Assembly (NCBI GenBank): GCA_945788485.1
Contig: CALZMB010000092.1
Span: 1-8,540, forward strand
Reading direction: 5' to 3'
Length of the DNA: 8,540 nt
DNA from: an uncultured bacterium
GTDB lineage: Bacteria > Bacteroidota > Bacteroidia > Bacteroidales > Bacteroidaceae
Position numbers and translations under genes: made by a program. This document shows, piece after piece, positions 1-6,597 of the stretch (positions are counted from its first letter, which is position 1; the number at the start of each line of letters is the position of its first letter). Below the pieces are notes generated by a model. The model ran no database searches. It saw only the letters and a program-made list of their open reading frames with translations, and was not told the DNA's origin.

Positions 1-54
1 TGGGTTATCCCGAGTGCTGCCGATATTATCTAAAGCGCATTTATAGAACCCACC
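1..54 (-). repeat. 54-bp long inverted repeat, left copy
   Basis: This segment is the exact reverse complement of 6321-6374 (54 of 54 bases). It lies 25 nt beyond the xseA stop codon. Read in the direction of xseA transcription it begins GGTGGGTTCTATAAATGCGC, just as the right copy does when read downstream of rfbB, so both copies sit at a gene 3' end in the same relative orientation. The match runs to the first base of the window, so the element may continue off the left edge. From memory, similar sequence recurs in Prevotella intergenic regions, where it is sometimes mis-annotated as a small protein; this was not checked. Its function is unknown. Confidence 0.9.
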
Positions 55-76
55 TATATTTGTTTTATGTGGGTTC
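46..76 (-). other. Hairpin at the xseA 3' end
   Basis: GAACCCAC at 46-53 is complementary to GTGGGTTC at 69-76, giving an 8-bp stem with a 15-nt loop starting 3 nt after the xseA stop codon. The left arm is the inner end of the 54-bp repeat. No T-run follows on the minus strand, so it is not a classical intrinsic terminator, though it could still protect or end the xseA transcript. The right copy of the repeat has no comparable partner in its flank. Confidence 0.45.
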
Positions 77-79
77 ATT

Positions 80-1381
80 TCAGTTTTCTGCAACGACAGA
101 TGTGAGTTGTCCGTCAGCGAGTCGCGTGACGATTGTCTGTCCCGGTTTCATCATGCCGGCATGTTTCACCACTTTCCCGTTGCATGTCGTCATCGAATAT
201 CCGAGATTCAGTATGCGCTGCGGGTTGAGCATTTCTGTGCGCTGTTCGCATAGTTTCAGGTGTTGTTCGTGCAGTTCTATGCATCGTTGTGTCGCTTTCG
301 GCAGTGTCATCTTCAACATTTCGAGTTGCCCAGAGTGCATCTGCAGGCATTTGTTTGCAGACAAGGCGATGTTCTGCGCGAGGTGTTTCAGGATTGTCTC
401 TCCGCGTTCGATGATGAGTGTCGAGATGGCAGGCAGTTTCCCTTCAGCAGCTGTCACTCTCATATTTTCTTTTTCGAGACGTTGTCTGACCGCCATCGCA
501 ATGTGTGCCGACCATGTGTCGAGGCGTTGCCCCACCGTTTCGAGCCTGTCAACGAGCAATGCGGCAGCTGCCGTAGGTGTTTTCACCCTTGTGTGAGAAA
601 TCATGTCGAGAATGCTCTCGTCGCGTTCGTGTCCGATGCCAGTGATGATGGGCAGGGGAAAGTTAGCGACATTCTCGGCGAGTTGCAGCGTGTCGAAGCC
701 GGAGAGGTCGGATGTCGCGCCTCCGCCTCGTATTATGACAACGCAGTCGAAGTCGTCTATGCGTGCGTAGATGCTGTCAAGCGCGGCGACAACCGTCTCT
801 TCCACCTTCTCTCCCTGCATGATTGCGGGGAAGAGTTGTGTATAGAAAACATAGCCTTTCGGGTTGTCGTAGAGCTGCCGGCAGAAGTCTCCGTAGCCCG
901 CCGCTGTCTCGCTTGACACCACGGCTATGCGTTGGCAGAAGGTGGGCAACGTGAGTTGTTTCTGCATTTCGAACACGCCTTCTGCCTTCAGCTGTTGTAT
1001 TATCTCGTTGCGTCGGCGTGCCATGTCGCCGAGCGTGAACGTAGGGTCGATGTCAGTGACAATCCATGAGAATCCGTATGCCTCATGATATTGCGCATAG
1101 ACTTTCAGCAAGACCTCCATTCCGGTTTTCAATCTCTGCCCTGTGACGCGTTCGAAATTTGCGCGGGCGGGCATCCAAGTGCTTGCCCAGCATTTGGCTT
1201 GCGCCCGTGCTATGGGTGTGTTGGCGGTGCCGTCTTTCTGCACGAGTTCGAGATAGAGATGTCCGCGGTGCTCGTTCGCATTCGCTATTTCCGCCTTCAC
1301 CCAATATTCGTCGGGCATCGTCTCCTCTATCACGTCGCGCAGGAGATTGTTGAGTTCGTAGAGTGTGAGTATTGGGGACAT
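80..1381 (-). CDS. xseA: Exodeoxyribonuclease VII large subunit XseA
   Basis: This 433-residue protein is the catalytic large subunit of exonuclease VII, which degrades single-stranded DNA to short oligonucleotides and acts in the cytoplasm in repair. Residues 1-115 look like the N-terminal OB-fold. The catalytic domain follows, with IAVVSSETAAGYGD at 152-165, IRGGGATSDLSGFD at 217-230, GIGHERDESILD at 248-259 and TPTAAA at 268-273. A helical region leads to a C-terminal NPQRILNLGYSMT motif at 386-398, typical of the family. The length is normal and the frame intact, ending in TGA. The ATG at 1381 gives the expected MSPILTLYELNNLL start. The partner xseB usually lies just downstream in related genomes but is not visible: only 79 nt remain, mostly the 54-bp repeat. 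A GTTGACRA repeat cluster begins 9 nt upstream of the start. Confidence 0.95.
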   Translation of the reverse strand: MSPILTLYELNNLLRDVIEETMPDEYWVKAEIANANEHRGHLYLELVQKDGTANTPIARAQAKCWASTWMPARANFERVTGQRLKTGMEVLLKVYAQYHEAYGFSWIVTDIDPTFTLGDMARRRNEIIQQLKAEGVFEMQKQLTLPTFCQRIAVVSSETAAGYGDFCRQLYDNPKGYVFYTQLFPAIMQGEKVEETVVAALDSIYARIDDFDCVVIIRGGGATSDLSGFDTLQLAENVANFPLPIITGIGHERDESILDMISHTRVKTPTAAAALLVDRLETVGQRLDTWSAHIAMAVRQRLEKENMRVTAAEGKLPAISTLIIERGETILKHLAQNIALSANKCLQMHSGQLEMLKMTLPKATQRCIELHEQHLKLCEQRTEMLNPQRILNLGYSMTTCNGKVVKHAGMMKPGQTIVTRLADGQLTSVVAEN

Positions 1382-1390
1382 AGTTTTTTA

Positions 1391-1470
1391 GTTGACGAGT
1401 GTTTTTTTAGTTTACAAGTGAACGAGTTGACAAGTTGATTATCTAAGTTGACAAGTTGACGAGTTGACGA
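1391..1470 (-). repeat. GTTGACRA 8-bp repeat cluster A (xseA leader)
   Basis: Degenerate tandem copies of an 8-bp unit, GTTGAC(A/G)A on the plus strand. Clear copies lie at 1391, 1426, 1447, 1455 and 1463, with decayed ones at 1410 and 1418. One 13-nt variant, GTTGATTATCTAA, lies at 1434-1446. On the minus strand the cluster reads TCGTCAAC and TTGTCAAC immediately upstream of the xseA start codon. Clusters near 3304 and 3403 belong to the same family and share the variant spacer. The role could be regulatory or simply slippage-prone. Confidence 0.8.
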
Positions 1471-1477
1471 GGTTTTC

Positions 1478-1503
1478 ACGACAACAGGGACAACGTGGAC
1501 AAC
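1478..1503. repeat. Short 9-bp GACAACnnn repeat
   Basis: GACAAC recurs at 1480, 1489 and 1498, an exact 9-bp period. The 17-bp stretch 1478-1494 differs by one base from 7257-7273 and from the complement of 7362-7378, so one short repeat family occurs at both ends of the window. No gene uses it here. Confidence 0.55.
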
Positions 1504-1571
1504 ATTGTTCGGATATGTTGCTCTACCGTTTGTCACACACAAGGTATGGGGTTGTCAGGGTGGTGTGCATA

Positions 1572-1664
1572 AAGCCTGGAGGGCTTTACTAAGCGAAGCG
1601 GTCGTAACCCTGGACATAGTCCAGGGACTCTAATGGCAGGACGACTGTCTGGAAGACAGTACCT
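1572..1664 (+). repeat. Three-hairpin structured unit, left copy
   Basis: This 93-nt unit folds into three hairpins with 3-nt loops. H1 spans 1571-1587 (AAGCCT, loop GGA, GGGCTT with one G-T pair). H2 spans 1608-1626 (CCCTGGAC, loop ATA, GTCCAGGG). H3 spans 1644-1660 (ACTGTCT, loop GGA, AGACAGT). It aligns without gaps to the reverse complement of 1688-1780, matching at 72 of 93 positions. The linker 1588-1609 is identical in both copies. Several differences are compensatory and keep the stems paired. No protein is evident. It lies in the 477-nt gap between the S8 peptidase stop and the xseA start. Confidence 0.85.
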
Positions 1665-1687
1665 TGTTATTTCTTTACTGGGGGGCG

Positions 1688-1780
1688 AGGTACTGCCTTC
1701 CAGGCAGCCGTATTGGCATCTTTTACCGGGGACCTTGTCCCCGGTTACGACCGCTTCGCTTAGTACAGCCTTCCAGGCTG
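1688..1780 (-). repeat. Three-hairpin structured unit, right inverted copy
   Basis: This is the inverted partner of 1572-1664, mirrored around base 1676. Its hairpins are 1693-1707 (CTGCCT, loop TCC, AGGCAG), 1725-1745 (ACCGGGGAC, loop CTT, GTCCCCGGT) and 1766-1780 (CAGCCT, loop TCC, AGGCTG). On the minus strand the order matches the left unit: a GCCTGGAAGGC hairpin, the linker, a G/C-rich hairpin, then a CTGCCTGGAAGGCAG hairpin. It starts 78 nt past the S8 peptidase stop and so may fold in that gene's 3' untranslated region, where it could affect termination or stability. The two units could alternatively pair into one long cruciform. Confidence 0.85.
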
Positions 1781-1858
1781 GTCGTGACATATTCTTTATA
1801 GTATCCACTAATAATCACTTGATAGTCAACTTTGTTGGGCACTCACGAAACTTTAATC

Positions 1859-3259
1859 TTAATAACCATACATCGCTTTTGCGAAGTCGGGAATGCCGAA
1901 GCCGTAGATGTTATCCGGCGTGTTGCAGTTGTCCGCCGCCTTTCGCACGATGTCTATTATCTCTTTTGCCGTCTTGTTTGGGTGTGCCTGCCAGAGACAG
2001 GCTATGAGTCCTGCCACCTGCGGTGCGGCGAACGACGTGCCCATGTCGTTAAGTATGGAGCCTCGTCCTGACACCACCGCAGCGGGCGAGCCGTATGCCA
2101 TGACATCCGGTTTCGTGCGGTTGTCAGCCGTGGGGCCTATGCTTGAGAAGGCGGCGTTCTTTCCGGCGGGCGTGACAGCCCCGACAGTGATTATGTCGCG
2201 GGCGTCGGCGGGGACGTTGATTTTCTTCCACGAACCCATACCCTCGTTGCCTGCGCTGCTGACCATCACTATCCCTTTCGACGCGAGCATCGACGCGGCG
2301 CGCGAGCAGACAGAGGTCATGCCGTCGAGTTCTGTATAACGGTGCGACATCTCCTTATGGTCGAACTCGCTGTATCCCACCGAGCTGGTGATGATATCCA
2401 CCCCTGCCGAATCAGCCATCTCTGCTGCCGCCGCCCAGTAGTCTTCTTCCACGAGCTGCTCGCTTTCATTGTCTTCGCAGCGTATGAGCCAGTAGGCGGC
2501 ATTCGGTGCAGTGCCGACATATCGTTCTTCTACGTTGAGAGCCATGGTTGACAACACTTTCGTTCCGTGATCGACGTTGCGGAACATCGTCTTCTTGTCT
2601 GCCGCCACGACATCCGCCGTGCCTGCGATGTTCACCATGTCGAACGCGGGGATGCGGTCAACGTTCATGAAGCCGCCGTCGAGCACGGCTATCGTCATCC
2701 CCTTACCCGTGTAGTTGCGTGCGTGCAGGCTCTCGCCGTTCATGGCATGTATCTGGCCGTATGCCACGCCGTATGCCGAGGTGCTCTCCATCCCCCACCC
2801 TCTCAGCTCCTTTCGTGCGGCGAGGCGTCCTTCCGACGGGGCGATGCTGTCAGGCGAAATCCACACGAGGCGTGTCTGGGCGACATAGGGCAGGCGCGCC
2901 ACTGGCTTGAACGCAGACATGCTCTTCGCCTTCACGACAACCGTGTTGTTCCATTTGCTTTTCGTGACAATCTCCATCCCGCATTGCTGCAAGCCCATGA
3001 TGTATGCGTCGCTGACGGGCAGGTCGGTCGAATCAACCTCTATGCACTGCCTCCTGCGTCTCTGCAGTGCTTTCGGCGAGAGGAAAGCCTCCGGCTTCTG
3101 CAGGTCAAAGGCATTCATCTGCTTGTCTCGCAGCGTCACCCTCATCATATAGCATTTCCCGCCGGGATAAGCTTTCTTGCGTGGCTTGGCGTCGTCTTGC
3201 GACATGGCGGAAGCGGTGACGCAGAGCAGAAGCAGGATGGTTGCAAATAGTCGGTTCAT
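1859..3259 (-). CDS. Secreted subtilisin-like S8 family serine peptidase
   Basis: This 466-residue protein is a serine endopeptidase of the subtilase family, probably secreted or periplasmic; its substrate is unknown. The N-terminus, MNRLFATILLLLCVTASAMS, is a signal peptide. A prodomain-like region of roughly residues 30-140 follows, rich in the FLSPKALQRRR and LPVSDAYI motifs common in Bacteroidetes subtilases. The catalytic triad is visible: Asp194 in IAVLDGGF, His231 in VDHGTKV and Ser409 in GTSFAAPQVAG. The oxyanion-hole Asn338 is in SSAGNEG. There is no obvious C-terminal type IX sorting domain; the protein ends soon after the catalytic domain at KAMYGY. The frame runs upstream to 3397, but those 46 residues translate the GTTGACRA repeats, so the ATG at 3259, directly before the signal peptide, was chosen. 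MATE is divergent upstream. Confidence 0.92.
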   Translation of the reverse strand: MNRLFATILLLLCVTASAMSQDDAKPRKKAYPGGKCYMMRVTLRDKQMNAFDLQKPEAFLSPKALQRRRRQCIEVDSTDLPVSDAYIMGLQQCGMEIVTKSKWNNTVVVKAKSMSAFKPVARLPYVAQTRLVWISPDSIAPSEGRLAARKELRGWGMESTSAYGVAYGQIHAMNGESLHARNYTGKGMTIAVLDGGFMNVDRIPAFDMVNIAGTADVVAADKKTMFRNVDHGTKVLSTMALNVEERYVGTAPNAAYWLIRCEDNESEQLVEEDYWAAAAEMADSAGVDIITSSVGYSEFDHKEMSHRYTELDGMTSVCSRAASMLASKGIVMVSSAGNEGMGSWKKINVPADARDIITVGAVTPAGKNAAFSSIGPTADNRTKPDVMAYGSPAAVVSGRGSILNDMGTSFAAPQVAGLIACLWQAHPNKTAKEIIDIVRKAADNCNTPDNIYGFGIPDFAKAMYGY

Positions 3260-3303
3260 TCGTTCGGTTGTTTGTTTCTTTATGTTGGCAAGTGCTTTTT
3301 TCG

Positions 3304-3364
3304 GTTGACGAGTTGATTCTCTTAGTTGACGAGTAAACGAGTTGACAAGTTGACGAGTTGATAG
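3304..3364 (-). repeat. GTTGACRA 8-bp repeat cluster B (S8 peptidase leader)
   Basis: Clear units begin at 3304, 3325, 3341 and 3349, with decayed ones at 3333 and 3357 and the 13-nt variant GTTGATTCTCTTA at 3312-3324. It is the same family as cluster A and lies 44 nt upstream of the S8 start, in the same orientation relative to that gene. Cluster C at 3403-3488 is its inverted relative, so the two could pair as a cruciform with a loop of about 38 nt. Confidence 0.8.
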
Positions 3365-3402
3365 TATTTGAGTGACGAGATTAATAAGCCAGTACATATA
3401 AG

Positions 3403-3488
3403 TTGTTTACTCGTCAACTTGTCAACTTGTCAACTAAGAGAAGCAACTTGTCAACTTGTTCTACTCGTCAACTCGTCAACTTGTTAAC
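3403..3488 (+). repeat. GTTGACRA 8-bp repeat cluster C (MATE leader side)
   Basis: On the plus strand this reads as runs of TTGTCAAC and TCGTCAAC, the reverse complement of cluster B. Read on the minus strand it has about ten units, including the 13-nt variant GTTGCTTCTCTTA and a GTAAACAA unit that match features of cluster B almost exactly. It lies about 140 nt upstream of the MATE start, in the same orientation relative to MATE as clusters A and B are to their genes. It may lie upstream of the MATE promoter rather than in its transcript. Confidence 0.8.
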
Positions 3489-3562
3489 CAAGCATTTATG
3501 TTAGAATTGTGCAAAATTAATCAAAATTATCCGTAACAACACTCAAAATGAATATTTTTTTG

Positions 3563-3570
3563 TAATTTTG
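3563..3570 (+). promoter_or_regulatory. Candidate Bacteroidetes -7 box for MATE
   Basis: TAATTTTG matches the Bacteroidetes primary-sigma -7 consensus TAnnTTTG and lies 58 nt before the MATE start. A convincing -33 TTTG box is not visible at the usual 19-21 nt spacing, since the upstream DNA is A/T-rich. Two TAATTTTG matches also occur on the minus strand, at 3512-3519 and 3522-3529. They could serve the divergent S8 gene but also lack a well-placed -33 box. Confidence 0.4.
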
Positions 3571-3628
3571 CAAAGAAAATCACTGTAAGCGTAGCGCATG
3601 GCGTCTCCTGCAACGCTAAATCGAAAGA

Positions 3629-5143
3629 ATGATGCACTCAAAAGACAAAACGACATTAGAATTAGGCACACGCCCCGTCGGCAGTCTCCTCATGCAATAT
3701 GCCTTGCCGGCAATCATCGCCATGGTGGCGAGTTCGCTCTACAACATGGTTGACTCTATCTTCATCGGGCAGGGCGTCGGTCCGTTAGCAATAGCGGGGC
3801 TTGCCATCACCTTCCCGTTCATGAACCTCACCGCAGCCTTCGGCGCCGCGATAGGCGTAGGCTCGTCAACGCTCATCAGCGTGCGTCTCGGACAGAAGCG
3901 ATACGATGAGGCGCAGAACATCCTCGGCAACAACCTGACGCTGAACATCCTCGTCGGTGTGGTGTTCACCGTGGGCTGTCTGGCATTTCTCAACCCCATA
4001 CTCACCTTCTTCGGCGGCACGGAAAAGACATTGCCCTACGCCCGCGAATACATGGAGATTATCCTTGCGGGCAATGTCATCACGCACCTCTATTTCGGCA
4101 TGAACGCAGTGTTGCGCGCCGCCTCGAAGCCTCGCCACGCGATGTACGCCACGATGTTCACCGTGTTGATGAACACCGCGCTCGACCCGCTCTTCATCTA
4201 CACCTTCGACCTTGGCATACGCGGCGCCGCCTACGCCACCATCCTCTCTCAATTGACGGCCCTGACATGGCAGTTGTGGCTGATGAGCGACAAGAAAGAG
4301 CTGCTGCATCTGCGGCGCGGCATCTACGCCCTGAAAGCGCGTCTTGTGCGCGACATCCTTAGCATCGGCATGTCGCCCTTCGCCATCAACGCCTGCGCCT
4401 GCATCGTCGTCATCTTCATCAACAACGCCCTGGTGCATTATGGCGGCGACCTCGCCGTCGGAGCCTACGGCATCGGCAACCGCCTCGTCTTCATCTTCCT
4501 CATGGTGAATATGGGCATCAACCAGGGCATGCAGCCTATCGTGGGCTACAACTACGGCGCGAAGAACTACAGCCGCATGATGAAAGCGGTGAACTATGCC
4601 ATCATCGCCGCCACCGCCGTCACCACGACGGGCTGGCTCGTATGCGAAGTGTTCACCTCGCCCTGCATCTCACTCTTCACCACCGACCGCGAGCTGCACG
4701 ACATCGCGGTACACGGTCTGCGCATCAACGCCGCCGTGCTGCCCGTGATAGGCTACCAGATGGTCATCATCAATTTCTTCCAGAGCATCGGCAAAGCAAA
4801 GATAAGCATCTTCCTCTCACTCTCCCGGCAGATGCTCATCCTCCTCCCTGCACTCGTCGTGCTGTCGCGTATGTTCGGCATCGACGGCGTGTGGGTCGCC
4901 ATGCCTGTCAGCGACACCCTCGCAGCCATCATCGCCGCCTGGTTCATGATAGTCTATATGCGGCGCTTCAGAGTGAAGACCGACACGCTGTCAGGCAAGA
5001 CAGAACTGGAGATGACAGAGCCGGAACACGACAAATTCCGCAGGACATACAGCTACTACGCCTCACGCAACGGCGCAACGCCGCGCGGCATGGCGCCCCA
5101 GGCAGGCGCATCGCAGATGATTGAAGAAGAGAATGCAGACTGA
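3629..5143 (+). CDS. MATE family efflux transporter (MepA-like)
   Basis: This 504-residue inner-membrane protein is a multidrug and toxin extrusion antiporter, which exports cationic or toxic compounds using an ion gradient. About twelve hydrophobic segments in two MatE halves are visible. Family motifs are ALPAIIAMVASSLYNMVDSI (25-44) followed by FIG, DPLFI at 186-190, QGMQPIVGYNYGA at 299-311 and QSIGKAK at 385-391. The pattern resembles the MepA-like branch, but the substrate cannot be told from sequence. A hydrophilic tail of about 55 residues follows the last membrane segment (Arg445 to the end), longer than in many relatives. Two ATGs are adjacent (3629 and 3632); the first is used. rfbB follows after 43 nt on the same strand, so the two may be co-transcribed. 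The gene is divergent from the S8 peptidase. Confidence 0.93.
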   Translation: MMHSKDKTTLELGTRPVGSLLMQYALPAIIAMVASSLYNMVDSIFIGQGVGPLAIAGLAITFPFMNLTAAFGAAIGVGSSTLISVRLGQKRYDEAQNILGNNLTLNILVGVVFTVGCLAFLNPILTFFGGTEKTLPYAREYMEIILAGNVITHLYFGMNAVLRAASKPRHAMYATMFTVLMNTALDPLFIYTFDLGIRGAAYATILSQLTALTWQLWLMSDKKELLHLRRGIYALKARLVRDILSIGMSPFAINACACIVVIFINNALVHYGGDLAVGAYGIGNRLVFIFLMVNMGINQGMQPIVGYNYGAKNYSRMMKAVNYAIIAATAVTTTGWLVCEVFTSPCISLFTTDRELHDIAVHGLRINAAVLPVIGYQMVIINFFQSIGKAKISIFLSLSRQMLILLPALVVLSRMFGIDGVWVAMPVSDTLAAIIAAWFMIVYMRRFRVKTDTLSGKTELEMTEPEHDKFRRTYSYYASRNGATPRGMAPQAGASQMIEEENAD

Positions 5144-5186
5144 GACACGTCACATGACAACGACAAACAAGACAACATACACATCA

Positions 5187-6320
5187 ATGAAAACAATCGT
5201 CATCACCGGCGGAGCAGGCTTCATAGGCTCGCATGTAGTCCGCCTCTTCGTAAAGAAATACCCCGAGTATCGCATCATCAATCTCGACAAACTCACCTAC
5301 GCCGGCAACCTCGCCAACCTGAAAGACATCGAGGACAGCCCGAACTACCGGTTCGTCAAGATGGACATCTGCGATTTCGACGCCTTCCTCGCACTCATGC
5401 AAGAAGAGAAGGTTGACGGCATCATACACCTCGCGGCAGAGAGCCACGTCGATCGCAGCATAAAAGACCCCTTCACCTTCGCGCGCACCAATGTGATGGG
5501 CACACTCTCGCTCTTGCAGGCTGCAAAAATCTACTGGGAATCGCTGCCCGAGAAATACGAGGGAAAACGTTTCTACCATATCTCCACCGACGAGGTGTAT
5601 GGCGCGCTTGAGCTTACAGAGCCGCAGGGCGTGCCCTCGCCGTTCACCACCACAGCCTCCAGCGCCACACATCACGCCGCCTACGGCAACGAGTTCTTCC
5701 TCGAAACGACGAAATACAACCCCCACTCGCCCTACTCCGCATCGAAAGCAAGCTCCGACCATTTCGTACGCGCATTCCACGACACCTACGGCATGCCGAC
5801 CATCGTGACAAACTGCTCGAACAACTACGGCCCCTACCAGTTCCCGGAGAAGCTCATACCCCTCTTCATCAACAACATACGCCACCGCAAGCCGCTGCCC
5901 GTATATGGCAAAGGCGAGAATGTGCGCGACTGGCTCTTCGTAGAAGACCACGCACGCGCCATAGACCTCATCTTCCATAAAGGCACCGTAGCCGAGACAT
6001 ACAACATCGGCGGCTTCAACGAATGGAAGAACATCGACATCATAAAGGTCGTCATCAACACCGTCGATCGGCTGCTCGGACGCGAAGAAGGCGAAGACCT
6101 CAACCTCATCACATACGTCACCGACCGCCTCGGGCACGACGCGCGCTACGCCATCGACAGCCGCAAGCTGCAACGCGAACTGGGATGGGAGCCGTCGCTG
6201 CAGTTTGAAGAGGGCATAGAACGCACCGTACGATGGTATCTCGACAACGAAGAATGGATGGACAACATCACATCAGGCGAATACGAGAAATACTACGACA
6301 GCATGTACAAAGACAGATAA
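5187..6320 (+). CDS. rfbB: dTDP-glucose 4,6-dehydratase RfbB
   Basis: This 377-residue cytoplasmic short-chain dehydrogenase converts dTDP-glucose to dTDP-4-keto-6-deoxyglucose, the second step of dTDP-L-rhamnose synthesis for surface polysaccharide. The NAD-binding motif TGGAGFIG is at residues 7-14. DKLTYAGNL, HLAAESHVDRSI and TNCSNNYGPYQFPEKLIP are diagnostic of the family. The catalytic Thr-Asp-Glu are residues 134-136 in STDEVYG, and the Tyr-Lys pair is Tyr183 and Lys187 in YSASK. Between these lies an insertion longer than in E. coli RfbB, which I believe is common in Bacteroidetes. The ATG at 5187 puts MKTIVITGG at the N-terminus. In-frame ATGs at 5121, 5133 and 5154 would add hydrophilic residues, and the first two overlap MATE. 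rfbA, rfbC and rfbD are not in the window. The 54-bp repeat begins at the base right after the TAA. Confidence 0.95.
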   Translation: MKTIVITGGAGFIGSHVVRLFVKKYPEYRIINLDKLTYAGNLANLKDIEDSPNYRFVKMDICDFDAFLALMQEEKVDGIIHLAAESHVDRSIKDPFTFARTNVMGTLSLLQAAKIYWESLPEKYEGKRFYHISTDEVYGALELTEPQGVPSPFTTTASSATHHAAYGNEFFLETTKYNPHSPYSASKASSDHFVRAFHDTYGMPTIVTNCSNNYGPYQFPEKLIPLFINNIRHRKPLPVYGKGENVRDWLFVEDHARAIDLIFHKGTVAETYNIGGFNEWKNIDIIKVVINTVDRLLGREEGEDLNLITYVTDRLGHDARYAIDSRKLQRELGWEPSLQFEEGIERTVRWYLDNEEWMDNITSGEYEKYYDSMYKDR

Positions 6321-6374
6321 GGTGGGTTCTATAAATGCGCTTTAGATAATATCGGCAGCACTCGGGATAACCCA
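6321..6374 (+). repeat. 54-bp long inverted repeat, right copy
   Basis: This is the perfect inverted partner of bases 1-54 and begins immediately after the rfbB stop codon. The element may extend right through about 6412, since the following GGCGAGC...TTTGCACTATATTTG stretch looks like part of the same family as I remember it. The left copy is cut by the window edge, so this cannot be tested here. The two copies bracket xseA, the S8 gene, MATE and rfbB, about 6.3 kb. Confidence 0.9.
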
Positions 6375-6382
6375 AGGCGAGC

Positions 6383-6412
6383 TTGGATCTCCTCTCGTTT
6401 GCACTATATTTG
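6383..6412 (+). promoter_or_regulatory. Candidate promoter next to the repeat
   Basis: A TTG core (6383-6385) is followed after 19 nt by TATATTTG (6405-6412), matching the Bacteroidetes -33/-7 arrangement TTTG - 19 to 21 nt - TAnnTTTG. A start site near 6419 would read rightward into the long hairpin at 6446-6574. It abuts the conserved repeat, so if the repeat carries the promoter, each copy would drive transcription away from the bracketed genes. Confidence 0.45.
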
Positions 6413-6418
6413 TCAGAT

Positions 6419-6597
6419 TTTGAGATTGTTTTTTGGGGTTTATCGCCTTGTGGTTGATGCAAAAACCCGGTAGGGTGATGATGTGGATGGCTGAAAATAT
6501 CTGAGCTCGCTCAAGGATTTTCAGACGGCTACATCATCATGGGCTCGAAGAGACCTTTTGCATCAAACACAAGGGGTTTATTTCTGTTTTTGTTTTT
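6419..6597 (+). ncRNA. Candidate structured small RNA (long irregular hairpin)
   Basis: Bases 6446-6464 pair with 6556-6574 in an outer stem of 18 of 19 positions. Bases 6477-6484 pair with 6531-6538, 6491-6498 with 6517-6524, and 6502-6505 with 6510-6513. Between outer and inner stems is a large open region in which each side can form a small hairpin: ACCC-GGTA-GGGT on the left, and GGGCTC-GAA-GAGACC with one mismatch on the right. A promoter-like site lies just upstream and a T-rich stretch (6580-6597) just downstream. A long rod with a central bubble recalls 6S RNA in outline only; I do not recognise the sequence. A hairpin-forming mobile repeat is the alternative. The ends are estimates. 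Confidence 0.4.

Noticed and set aside
260..916. Long plus-strand frame opposite xseA (and a similar one at 60-596)
   Set aside because: Both lie antisense to a well-supported conserved gene and have Cys/Arg-rich sequence without recognisable motifs.
1571..1781. Hairpin units as integron attC sites
   Set aside because: No integrase, no gene cassettes and no visible GTTRRRY core sites at the stem ends.
1533..2007. Frames on both strands across the hairpin units
   Set aside because: They follow palindromic DNA, and conservation between the two units is in base pairing rather than codons.
2567..3250. Plus-strand frame opposite the S8 peptidase, and 3866-4438 on the minus strand opposite MATE
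   Set aside because: Antisense shadows of genes with clear catalytic or membrane motifs; His/Arg-rich low-plausibility sequences.
3260..3397. 46-residue N-terminal extension of the S8 peptidase
   Set aside because: It translates the GTTGACRA repeats and would bury the signal peptide, so the ATG at 3259 is preferred.
1391..3488. GTTGACRA clusters as a CRISPR array
   Set aside because: Units are 8 bp, nearly contiguous and degenerate, with no unique spacers of 30 bp or so and no cas genes.
5184..6173. 329-codon minus-strand frame opposite rfbB
   Set aside because: rfbB carries every family motif. The antisense frame is long because of codon bias, and its Val/Glu/Ala-rich sequence resembles no protein I know.
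1..6374. Composite transposon bounded by the 54-bp repeats
   Set aside because: No transposase lies inside or beside the repeats and the genes within are housekeeping-like; target duplications cannot be checked because the left end is cut by the window.
6268..6462. 64-codon minus-strand frame over the right 54-bp repeat
   Set aside because: It translates the repeat and the end of rfbB in antisense. Peptides of this kind are probably spurious products of a dispersed repeat.
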